Notes under the pieces: generated by a model
What the model was told of the DNA's origin: nothing
The model's input: the letters and a program-made list of their open reading frames with translations, nothing else
Database searches by the model: none
Origin: Actinomycetota bacterium
Lineage (GTDB): Bacteria > Actinomycetota > Actinomycetes > Nanopelagicales > Nanopelagicaceae
NCBI GenBank assembly: GCA_009705675.1
Contig: WLSX01000015.1
Location: 1 to 10,577, forward strand
Direction of reading: 5' to 3'
DNA length: 10,577 bases
Shown: positions 1 through 6,406 of the stretch, in pieces
How the letters are laid out: every line of letters starts with the position of its first letter
How positions within the stretch are numbered: the stretch's first letter is position 1
Made by a program: the position numbers and the translations under genes

Positions 1-332
1 GAACACAGAGTATCTTTGAACATGCTTCATCACTTTCTGGTGCAAATAAACAAAAAGTTGTATTAGCTCGAGAGCTTTCACGTACAGTTGAGCTTGTTAT
101 TGCATCTCAACCAACAAGGGGATTAGATGTTGGTTCAATTGAATTCGTTTATGAGAGATTATTGGCAGAGCGAGATGCAAATCGAGCGGTGCTATTAATT
201 AGCAGTGAATTAGATGAAGTAACCGCCTTGGCGGATCGAATCGCTGTTATTTATAAAGGAGAAATAGTTGGCATAGTTTCTCCAGATATTACAAGAGAAA
301 AACTTGGCTTAATGATGGCCGGAATCAAATAA
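1..332 (+). CDS. nupO: Nucleoside-type ABC transporter ATP-binding protein, C-terminal end (partial)
   Basis: This is the last 109 residues of an ABC ATPase whose start lies before the window; codons begin at base 3 and the TAA is at 330-332. It energises uptake through the two permeases encoded next. The piece is the second nucleotide-binding domain of a tandem-domain ATPase of the sugar/nucleoside (RbsA/NupO-like) kind. The signature motif reads LSGANKQKV (33-59). The Walker B/D-loop region reads ELVIASQPTRGLDVG (90-134), with A-S-Q where an active ATPase has the D-E pair. The switch-histidine region reads ISSELDEV (198-221), without the usual His. A degenerate second ATPase site with the QPTRGLDVG motif is normal for this family, so ATP turnover is expected mainly at the site formed by the missing first domain. 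The stop codon overlaps the next ATG by one base (TAATG). A BmpA-type binding-protein gene is expected upstream. The nucleoside rather than sugar assignment rests on the neighbouring salvage genes. Confidence 0.9.
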   Translation, partial: TQSIFEHASSLSGANKQKVVLARELSRTVELVIASQPTRGLDVGSIEFVYERLLAERDANRAVLLISSELDEVTALADRIAVIYKGEIVGIVSPDITREKLGLMMAGIK

Positions 333-1504
333 TGAAAAAATTACTTGAAAAGATTCGTAGCAATACCTTGCTGCCTTTCTTAGCATTTGTTTTCGCCTTC
401 TTAATTGGTGGAATTATTATTGTTCTCACAGATGCAGCAGTTATGTCACAAATTACTTCTCCGGGAAAATTTTTAACTTCAGCGGGAGCAAAAATTGGAA
501 ATTCATACTTAGCGGTTTTTCAAGGCTCTATTTTTGATATTAATTTATCTAGGCAATCCGGAGTACTCCACGGCTTTTATCCATTATCTGAAACCATCGT
601 AACTTCAACACCTTTAATTCTGAGCGGACTTTCAGTTGCATTAGCATTTCGATCAGGATTATTTAATATTGGTGCACAAGGGCAATTTATTTTTGGTGCA
701 ATTGGGGCTTCATATGTTGGCTTTCATTACAATTTTTCTCCTGTACTTCATGTGACTATCGCAATTTTAGTTGGAGTTTTATTTGGTGGTCTATTTGGAG
801 GATTAGTTGGATTATTAAAAGCTAAGACTGGTGCACATGAAGTTATTGTCACCATTATGCTAAATTATGTTGCGGCTTTATTTATACTTTGGTTACTAAA
901 GACAACTGTATTTTTACGGGAAGGAAGACAAGATCCGCTTGCGCCGGAGGTAAATCCAAGTGCGCGGTTACCAAAATTATTAGGTGAAAATTTAAGAATT
1001 CACGCCGGAATTTTCATCGCATTATTTGCAGCAGGTTTTGTATGGTGGTTATTAAATAAAAGTACTCTTGGATTTAAATTTCGAGCTGTTGGCGCAAATG
1101 CCAATGCGGCAAGATCTGCAGGTATTTCAATCCCATTTGTTACTACAACAACTATGTTTATCTGCGGTGGATTAGCAGGCCTAGGTGGTGCGGTGCACCT
1201 TCTTGGAACCGAGCATGCACTTGCTGCTGGAATTGCTGGAAGTCTTGGGTTTGATGCAATTACCGTAGCGTTATTAGGACAGGCAACGCCTATCGGAACA
1301 GTTTTTGGCGCATTCCTATTCGGCGCGCTTCAAACTGGCGGACGTACTCTGTTATCTAATACCGGAACTTCACCAGATATTGTTCAAGTTATTCAGGCCC
1401 TGATCGTCCTATTCATCGCAGCACCTGCGCTAATGAAATCTATATTCCGAATAAAGAAATCATTTGCTGATAAATCTATGACTGCTAAAGGCTGGAATGG
1501 CTGA
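332..1504 (+). CDS. nupP: Nucleoside ABC transporter permease, NupP-like
   Basis: This 390-residue inner-membrane permease belongs to the BPD_transp_2 (branched-chain amino acid/ribose/nucleoside) family. It is hydrophobic almost throughout, with a first membrane segment at about residues 13-33 after a short basic N-terminus. The family hallmark is at residues 109-118 (GLFNIGAQGQ). A second conserved stretch at 245-265 (from TLGFKFRAVGAN to AGI) is the probable cytoplasmic loop that contacts the ATPase. GFDAITVALLGQATPIGT follows at 306-323. The length is usual for YufP/NupP proteins. The ATG overlaps the ATPase stop codon by one base, and its TGA overlaps the next permease's ATG by one base, so the three transporter genes are probably translationally coupled. 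The ribosome-binding site is weak (GGA at 321-323), consistent with coupling. Specificity for nucleosides is inferred from the gene cluster. Confidence 0.9.
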   Translation: MKKLLEKIRSNTLLPFLAFVFAFLIGGIIIVLTDAAVMSQITSPGKFLTSAGAKIGNSYLAVFQGSIFDINLSRQSGVLHGFYPLSETIVTSTPLILSGLSVALAFRSGLFNIGAQGQFIFGAIGASYVGFHYNFSPVLHVTIAILVGVLFGGLFGGLVGLLKAKTGAHEVIVTIMLNYVAALFILWLLKTTVFLREGRQDPLAPEVNPSARLPKLLGENLRIHAGIFIALFAAGFVWWLLNKSTLGFKFRAVGANANAARSAGISIPFVTTTTMFICGGLAGLGGAVHLLGTEHALAAGIAGSLGFDAITVALLGQATPIGTVFGAFLFGALQTGGRTLLSNTGTSPDIVQVIQALIVLFIAAPALMKSIFRIKKSFADKSMTAKGWNG

Positions 1505-2760
1505 TGAATAATTTAAGCGAGAAACAAAAACGTCAAAAGCGTGGAGTGATTTCAATGCTTGTTTTTTCAATTCTTTTCACTGTGATTTTTTACCTAAAAT
1601 CAAATAAATCTGAGGATGTAACTTTCGGCTTTGTATTAGGTAAAGAATGGAAATTGATTAGCGAATGGAAAATTGCCTCAAAAAATGGGGCCTTGATATT
1701 TTTATTGATTGCATTCTTGGGTGTTCTAATTTCATACCTTCAGTTTAGGAAAAATAAAAACCTAACGGTGGGAAGTTTTTTCTTTGGTTTTGGAAGCATA
1801 CTTGCATTCTTATGCTGGGCAGCAGCCGGAAAATTCATTCCGTTTACTGGCTTATTGCAAGGGGCCATCATGCTTTCAGTTCCCTTGATTTTTGGTTCAA
1901 TGTCTGGCTTATTATGTGAAAAATCAGGTGTGATAAACATTGCAATTGAAGGCCAATTATTGTTTGCCGCTTTTGTCTCAGCAGCAGTTGCTAGCATCAC
2001 TCAAAATCCATTGTATGGATTAATTTCGGCGCCAATAGCTGGCGGATTAATCTCCTTAATACTTGCCTATTTTTCAATTCGTTTTCAAGTTGACCAAGTA
2101 ATTCTTGGTTTTGTTATAAATGTTTTGGTTTTGGGCTTAACTAATTTCTTCTATACAACACTGCTGATTCCTTACGAAGATAAATGGAATATGGGCGGAA
2201 GTTTCTCGCCAATTCAAATCCCATTGCTCTCAAAGTTACCAATAATTGGACCAACTCTATTTAATCAAACAATAATTGTTTACTTGATGTATGCATTTGT
2301 GATCTTTATTCAGATTGCTTTATTTAAATCAAGATGGGGACTTAGGACCCGAGCAATTGGTGAGCTTCCAGTTGCTGCAGATAGCGTTGGAATTGATGTT
2401 AATCGTTTGAGATTTAAGAACGTAATGATTGCCGGATTAGTTGCCGGAACTGGCGGGGCGTACTTCACGGTTGGCGCAGTTGGACCTTTTTCTCAGAATA
2501 TGACCTCTGGAGCCGGATTTATTGCACTTGCTTGTTTAATCTTTGGAAAATGGACGCCGCGTGGAGCAATCGTTGCAGCCCTTTTCTTTGGTTTTGCTAA
2601 TAATCTGCAGGGTAATCTTTCAATTATTGGTGTATCTATTCCATCTGAATTTATGTTAATGGTTCCTTACATTGCGACAATAATCGCTGTCTCAGGCGTG
2701 GTTGGAAGGGTTCGTGCTCCGGCTGCAGATGGAATTCCATATACCCGCGGTAATAAATAG
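1504..2760 (+). CDS. nupQ: Nucleoside ABC transporter permease, NupQ-like
   Basis: This 418-residue protein is the second permease, paralogous to the preceding one and presumably its partner in a heterodimeric channel. The BPD_transp_2 hallmark is at residues 139-151 (EKSGVINIAIEGQ). The probable ATPase-contacting loop is at about 278-298 (WGLRTRAIGELPVAADS region), and GFIALACLIFGKWTPRGA lies at 338-355. Ahead of the conserved core there is a long N-terminal region of roughly 115 residues. It has a basic start (EKQKRQKR) and about three hydrophobic segments, near 15-31, 62-80 and 90-108. The ATG at 1504 overlaps the upstream TGA by one base (TGATG), and AAAGG at 1487-1491 may serve as its ribosome-binding site, so this start fits. 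The gene ends 25 bases before cdd, the largest gap in the window. Confidence 0.9.
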   Translation: MNNLSEKQKRQKRGVISMLVFSILFTVIFYLKSNKSEDVTFGFVLGKEWKLISEWKIASKNGALIFLLIAFLGVLISYLQFRKNKNLTVGSFFFGFGSILAFLCWAAAGKFIPFTGLLQGAIMLSVPLIFGSMSGLLCEKSGVINIAIEGQLLFAAFVSAAVASITQNPLYGLISAPIAGGLISLILAYFSIRFQVDQVILGFVINVLVLGLTNFFYTTLLIPYEDKWNMGGSFSPIQIPLLSKLPIIGPTLFNQTIIVYLMYAFVIFIQIALFKSRWGLRTRAIGELPVAADSVGIDVNRLRFKNVMIAGLVAGTGGAYFTVGAVGPFSQNMTSGAGFIALACLIFGKWTPRGAIVAALFFGFANNLQGNLSIIGVSIPSEFMLMVPYIATIIAVSGVVGRVRAPAADGIPYTRGNK

Positions 2761-2771
2761 ATAAATTTCGT

Positions 2772-2776
2772 AGGAG
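2772..2776 (+). promoter_or_regulatory. Ribosome-binding site of cdd
   Basis: AGGAG lies 9 bases before the cdd ATG. It is the only Shine-Dalgarno site in the window placed in a real intergenic gap (2761-2785), so cdd is the one gene here that appears able to start translation without coupling to an upstream gene. Confidence 0.75.
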
Positions 2777-2785
2777 AATTACCCC

Positions 2786-3172
2786 ATGGAAATTAATTGG
2801 GATCAGCTACACCAGGCAGCAAAAGATGTAATGAAAAATGCATATGCGCCATATTCGAAATTTAAAGTAGGAGTTGCTGGTTTAGTTTCAGATGGCAGAG
2901 TTGTGGTTGGTTGCAATAGTGAGAATGCAAGTTATGGTGTTGGATTATGCGCTGAGTGTGGATTAGTTTCTTCTTTAACCGCTACTGGTGGTGGAAGATT
3001 AGTTGCGGTTATTTGTGTTGATGGTAACGGAGATTACCTATCTCCTTGTGGAAGATGTCGCCAATTACTTTTTGAGCATGGCGGAAATGAAATGTTATTC
3101 ATGACCCCAGAAGGTCCAAGACCATTTTCAACTTTACTTCCCTGGGCCTTTGGCCCGGAGGATCTTAAATAA
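2786..3172 (+). CDS. cdd: Cytidine deaminase
   Basis: This 128-residue cytosolic enzyme deaminates cytidine and deoxycytidine to uridine and deoxyuridine. The length matches the small homotetrameric class, whose zinc is held by three cysteines. Those ligands are visible as C55, C88 and C91: CAE at 55-57 carries the catalytic E57, and PCGRC at 87-91 carries the other two. N44 and E46 (CNSENASYG, 43-51) are the expected ribose-binding residues, and the N-terminal AYAPYSKFKVG (19-29) is also typical. All key residues are present, so it should be active. It lies between the transporter and the phosphorylase, preparing cytidine for DeoA. Its start is supported by AGGAG 9 bases upstream, and its TAA abuts the deoA ATG with no gap. 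Confidence 0.96.
   Translation: MEINWDQLHQAAKDVMKNAYAPYSKFKVGVAGLVSDGRVVVGCNSENASYGVGLCAECGLVSSLTATGGGRLVAVICVDGNGDYLSPCGRCRQLLFEHGGNEMLFMTPEGPRPFSTLLPWAFGPEDLK
3157..3161 (+). promoter_or_regulatory. Ribosome-binding site of deoA inside the cdd end
   Basis: GGAGG, a strong Shine-Dalgarno match, lies within the last codons of cdd, 11 bases before the deoA ATG at 3173. It supports that start although cdd and deoA have no spacer. Confidence 0.7.
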
Positions 3173-4468
3173 ATGAGTGAAAGATTTGCAGCAGTAGAAA
3201 TAATTTCAGCAAAGCGTGACAAACAAGAGTTAAGTAACGAACAAATCGACTGGACCATCGACGCATATACTCGCGGTGTCATTGCCGATGAACAGATGTC
3301 AGCTTTGCTTATGGCGATTCTTTTGAATGGCATGAATAACAGAGAGATTTCTCGCTGGACCGATGCGATGATTGCAAGTGGTGAGCGAATGAATTGGTCA
3401 ATGCTTAATCGACCAACCGTTGATAAGCATTCAACTGGTGGAGTTGGTGACAAAATTACTTTGCCACTTGCGCCCTTAGTGGCTGCATGTGGTGCGGCTG
3501 TGCCACAACTTTCCGGTCGTGGCCTTGGTCATACTGGTGGCACATTAGATAAATTGGAATCTATTAAAGGCTGGAAAGCTTCCCTTTCCAATAATGAGAT
3601 GTTAAAAGTTCTGCAAGAGTGTGGTGCGGTAATTTGCGCAGCTGGTGCTGGTCTTGCACCTGCCGATAAAAAGCTTTACGCACTTCGCGATGTAACTGGA
3701 ACTGTTCAAGCAATTCCTTTAATTGCCTCATCGATTATGAGTAAGAAAATTGCTGAAGGAACAAGTGCGCTAGTCCTTGATGTTAAAACTGGTTCTGGTG
3801 CTTTTATGAGTAATCCAAAGGATGCTGCATTACTTGCTCGAACTATGGTTGATTTAGGTAAACGTGCCGGGGTAACTACTCGTGCATTAGTTACTGCAAT
3901 GGATGTTCCACTGGGATTAACCGCCGGAAATTCATTGGAAATACGGGAGACTCTTGAAGTTCTATCTGGTGGTGGCCCAAGTGATGTGGTTGAGCTGACC
4001 CTTTTACTCGCAAATGAGATGCTAGATGCTGTTGGTATTAAGCCAAAAGTTGATCCAGCTACTGCCTTAAAAAATGGAATGGCAATGGATGTTTGGCGCA
4101 AAATGATTAAAGCTCAAGGTGGAGACAATGATGCACCTCTGCCAGTAGCCAAGGAAAAGTTGGAGATCAATGCAAGTGCATCTGGAAAACTTTTAACTTT
4201 AGATGCGATGAAGGTTGGTGTAGCTGCATGGCGACTTGGTGCAGGCCGTCAAAAACAAGGTGAAGTTCTACAACTTGGTGCTGGAATTGAGATACATGCA
4301 AAACCAGGAGATATTGTTAAAGAAGGCGATAAAATTTTAACTTTACATACTGATGAATCTGACCGATTTGATCGCGCGCAAGAGGCATTAGTTAGCGCTT
4401 TTTCAATTGGTGGTAAGGATGATCAAATTAACCGATTACCATTAGTAATTGAACGAATTGAGGGATAA
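3173..4468 (+). CDS. deoA: Thymidine / pyrimidine-nucleoside phosphorylase
   Basis: This 431-residue enzyme uses phosphate to split thymidine or deoxyuridine (possibly also uridine) into base and (deoxy)ribose-1-phosphate. The phosphate-binding motif KHSTGGVGDK is at 85-94. The family signature SGRGLGHTGGTLDKLE is at 114-129. R172 (LRDVTGTV), S187 and K191 correspond by direct alignment to R171, S186 and K190 of the E. coli enzyme, and H86 to its H85. An N-terminal helical domain, a central alpha/beta domain and a C-terminal PYNP_C-type domain (about 345-410, containing AWRLGAGRQKQGE) give the full-length architecture. Thymidine-specific enzymes and broader PyNP enzymes cannot be separated reliably by eye, so substrate breadth is open. 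It takes uridine or deoxyuridine made by the upstream cdd. The start is fixed by GGAGG 11 bases upstream, and TAA is directly followed by the add start codon. Confidence 0.95.
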   Translation: MSERFAAVEIISAKRDKQELSNEQIDWTIDAYTRGVIADEQMSALLMAILLNGMNNREISRWTDAMIASGERMNWSMLNRPTVDKHSTGGVGDKITLPLAPLVAACGAAVPQLSGRGLGHTGGTLDKLESIKGWKASLSNNEMLKVLQECGAVICAAGAGLAPADKKLYALRDVTGTVQAIPLIASSIMSKKIAEGTSALVLDVKTGSGAFMSNPKDAALLARTMVDLGKRAGVTTRALVTAMDVPLGLTAGNSLEIRETLEVLSGGGPSDVVELTLLLANEMLDAVGIKPKVDPATALKNGMAMDVWRKMIKAQGGDNDAPLPVAKEKLEINASASGKLLTLDAMKVGVAAWRLGAGRQKQGEVLQLGAGIEIHAKPGDIVKEGDKILTLHTDESDRFDRAQEALVSAFSIGGKDDQINRLPLVIERIEG

Positions 4469-5563
4469 GTGTCGTTAGCAAATACACCAACAGATGATCA
4501 AATAAAGCGAGTTCCAAAAGCACTTTTGCATGATCATTTAGATGGTGGTTTGCGACCAGAAACTATTATTGAGATTGCCCAAAAAATTGGGTATAAAAAA
4601 TTACCGACTGAAGATCCAAAGAAATTAGCAGAGTGGTTTGAAGAGTCCTGTAACTCTCATTCACTTGTTCGCTACCTAGAAACCTTTTCTCACACCATTG
4701 CGGTTATGCAAACAAAGGAAGCAATTATTCAAGTAGCAAGAGAGTGCGCGATTGATTTAGCAAGAGATGGTGTTGTTTACGCTGAGGTCAGGGGAGCACC
4801 AGAGTTATTTACTGAACAAGGTTTATCTATAGATCAAGTAGTTGAAGCAACTACTGAAGGCTACAAACAAGGAATGGCAGAAGCAGCGCGCGAAGGTAAA
4901 AAGATTAGAGTTGAATCATTACTTTGCGGAATGAGACAAAACAATAGGTCGCAAGAGGCTGCAGCAGCAGTCATTAGATATCGAAACAAAGGTGTAGTTG
5001 GTTTTGATATTGCAGGCCCAGAGGATGGTTTTCCACCAACTAATCAATTAGAAACATTTGAGTATTTACGAAAAGAGAATGCCCATTTCACTATTCATGC
5101 CGGTGAGGCTTACGGGCTGCCATCAATTTGGGAAGCTATTCAAATTTGCGGCGCAGAAAGGTTAGGCCATGGTGTTCGAATCATTGATGATATTGATTTC
5201 TCAAGTAACACACCAAAGCTTGGACCACTTTCTTCATATGTAAGGGATAGAAGAATTCCGTTAGAACTATGCCCTACATCTAATCTTCAAACTGGGGCTG
5301 CTAAAACCTATGCCGAACACCCAATTGGTATTTTAGCCAAACTTCGCTTTCGTGTAACTTTAAATACTGATAATCGATTAATGAGTAATACCACTATGAC
5401 AAATGAAATGACTCAGTGTGTTAAATCATTTGACTGGAAGTTTGCAGATCTTCAACGAGTAACAGTTAACGCGCTAAAAAGTTCTTTTATCCCATTTGAG
5501 GAACGACTTGAAATTATTGAAAAGACTGTAAAACCTGCTTACGCAACAATATCTGCCGAATAA
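4469..5563 (+). CDS. add: Adenosine deaminase
   Basis: This 364-residue cytosolic zinc hydrolase converts adenosine and deoxyadenosine to inosine and deoxyinosine, substrates for the purine nucleoside phosphorylase on the opposite strand. The zinc-binding HDHLDG motif is at 21-26 (H21, H23). TIHAGE at 208-213 gives ligand H210 and catalytic E213. LGHGVRI at 232-238 provides H234, and NTDNRLMS at 299-306 provides metal ligand D301; the NTDN form, rather than STDD, is what I recall for actinobacterial Add. The motifs favour adenosine deaminase over adenine deaminase or AMP deaminase. The start is GTG immediately after the deoA TAA, with no in-frame ATG nearby ahead of the HDHLDG motif. A purine-rich GAGGG (4460-4464) is only 4 bases away, so coupling to deoA is likely. 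It is the last gene of the plus-strand string. Confidence 0.94.
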   Translation: MSLANTPTDDQIKRVPKALLHDHLDGGLRPETIIEIAQKIGYKKLPTEDPKKLAEWFEESCNSHSLVRYLETFSHTIAVMQTKEAIIQVARECAIDLARDGVVYAEVRGAPELFTEQGLSIDQVVEATTEGYKQGMAEAAREGKKIRVESLLCGMRQNNRSQEAAAAVIRYRNKGVVGFDIAGPEDGFPPTNQLETFEYLRKENAHFTIHAGEAYGLPSIWEAIQICGAERLGHGVRIIDDIDFSSNTPKLGPLSSYVRDRRIPLELCPTSNLQTGAAKTYAEHPIGILAKLRFRVTLNTDNRLMSNTTMTNEMTQCVKSFDWKFADLQRVTVNALKSSFIPFEERLEIIEKTVKPAYATISAE

Positions 5564-6406
5564 TTAAATTCCGATTGGATGCCAGAAAGTTTTTTGCTCC
5601 ATAAAACTAAGTATTCGCTCTGGATGGTTTTCTGAATTAAATCTAAAGATTCTCTTTAAATTATCAGCGCCAACAAGTTTTAATTCCTCTTCTTGTTTTT
5701 TACTAAGACCTGCAACATCAACCCCATCAATTTCCATATGAGACCCAACCCAAGGTGCTAATTCAGCGCTCTTACCGGTTAATATATTTACAACTCCACC
5801 AGGTACATCACTAGTTACAAGAGCCTCACTTAATGTTATTGCCGGTAAAGGAAAATTCTCACTTGCTATTAAAACTGCAGAGTTTCCGCCAGCAAGTACT
5901 GGAGCTAAAGTTCTTACCACTCCAAGTAGTGAAGGTTTATTTTCAGCAAATATCGCAACAACTCCTAATGGCTCTGGTGTAGTGAAATTATAAAATGGAC
6001 CTGACACTTGGTTAAGAGAACCAGTTACTGAAGATAATTTGTCACACCAACCGGAGTACCAAACCCAGGTATCAATTGCTTCTTCCACCTGAAGTTTTGC
6101 TGCCTTAGTTGTAACGCCCTCTAATGCGCAGATCTCATCAACAAATTGCTCGCTTCTACCTTCCATAATTTCAGCAATACGATACAAAATCTGAGCACGG
6201 TTAAAAGCAGTTGCATTAGCCCATCCTGCCTGAGCAGATTTAGCTGCTACAACTGCATCTCTTAGATCTTTTCGAGATGCAAGTGATGGGTTAGCAATAA
6301 ATTTTTTATTAGCTCCTTTTATTTCATAAACCCGGCCAGACTCACTTCTTGGGAAAGCTCCGCCAATAAATAATTTATAGGTCTTATTTACATCTATTCG
6401 ACTCAT
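5564..6406 (-). CDS. Short aldehyde dehydrogenase-like protein lacking catalytic residues (ALDH16 C-terminal-domain-like)
   Basis: This 280-residue protein aligns with the N-terminal and NAD-binding part of aldehyde dehydrogenases and then stops. Its Rossmann-type core is recognisable around residues 155-215: VLAGGNSAVLIASENFPLPA matches the ALAAGNTVVLKPAETTPLTA stretch of the neighbour, and GGVVNILTG follows. The canonical PWNFP is replaced by FAENKP, the cofactor-binding Lys of VLKPAE is gone (VLIASE), and the regions that would hold the catalytic Glu and Cys are missing. It should therefore not be an active dehydrogenase. It ends in a distinctive KTFWHPIGI tail. The gene looks intact: ATG overlaps the upstream ALDH stop by four bases (ATGA), and AAAGG (6414-6418) sits 7 bases upstream. 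This layout, full ALDH followed by truncated ALDH, mirrors the two domains of ALDH16 and suggests a structural or regulatory partner. A decayed gene is less likely given coupling and an undisturbed frame. Confidence 0.85.
   Translation of the reverse strand: MSRIDVNKTYKLFIGGAFPRSESGRVYEIKGANKKFIANPSLASRKDLRDAVVAAKSAQAGWANATAFNRAQILYRIAEIMEGRSEQFVDEICALEGVTTKAAKLQVEEAIDTWVWYSGWCDKLSSVTGSLNQVSGPFYNFTTPEPLGVVAIFAENKPSLLGVVRTLAPVLAGGNSAVLIASENFPLPAITLSEALVTSDVPGGVVNILTGKSAELAPWVGSHMEIDGVDVAGLSKKQEEELKLVGADNLKRIFRFNSENHPERILSFMEQKTFWHPIGI

Noticed and set aside
1740..2000. Open frame of 86 codons on the minus strand
   Set aside because: It lies entirely inside the nupQ-like permease, shows no recognisable family and is explained as a shadow of the real gene.
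2761..2785. Promoter or riboswitch ahead of cdd
   Set aside because: The gap is only 25 bases and holds a Shine-Dalgarno site; there is no room for a riboswitch and no convincing -10/-35 pair.
3034..3453. Open frame of 139 codons on the minus strand across cdd and deoA
   Set aside because: Both underlying genes are clear enzymes with intact active sites; the reverse frame has no recognisable motif.
3572..3590. Perfect 7-bp inverted repeat (TGGAAAG, 5-base loop, CTTTCCA) as a possible terminator or regulatory hairpin
   Set aside because: It lies inside deoA, encodes conserved-looking protein, has no T tract after it, and a stem this short can arise by chance.
3706..4101. Open frame of 131 codons on the minus strand
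   Set aside because: It is fully antisense to the core of deoA, with low-complexity composition and no motif.
5558..5571. GAAT/ATTC inverted repeat at the convergent junction as a bidirectional terminator
   Set aside because: Only four A/T-rich base pairs around a 6-base loop; too weak for an intrinsic terminator.
5564..6406. Short ALDH-like gene as a pseudogene or truncated copy of the neighbouring ALDH
   Set aside because: It has its own ATG with a Shine-Dalgarno site, an overlapping start, no internal stop, and sequence divergent from the neighbour; this fits a maintained partner protein better than decay.
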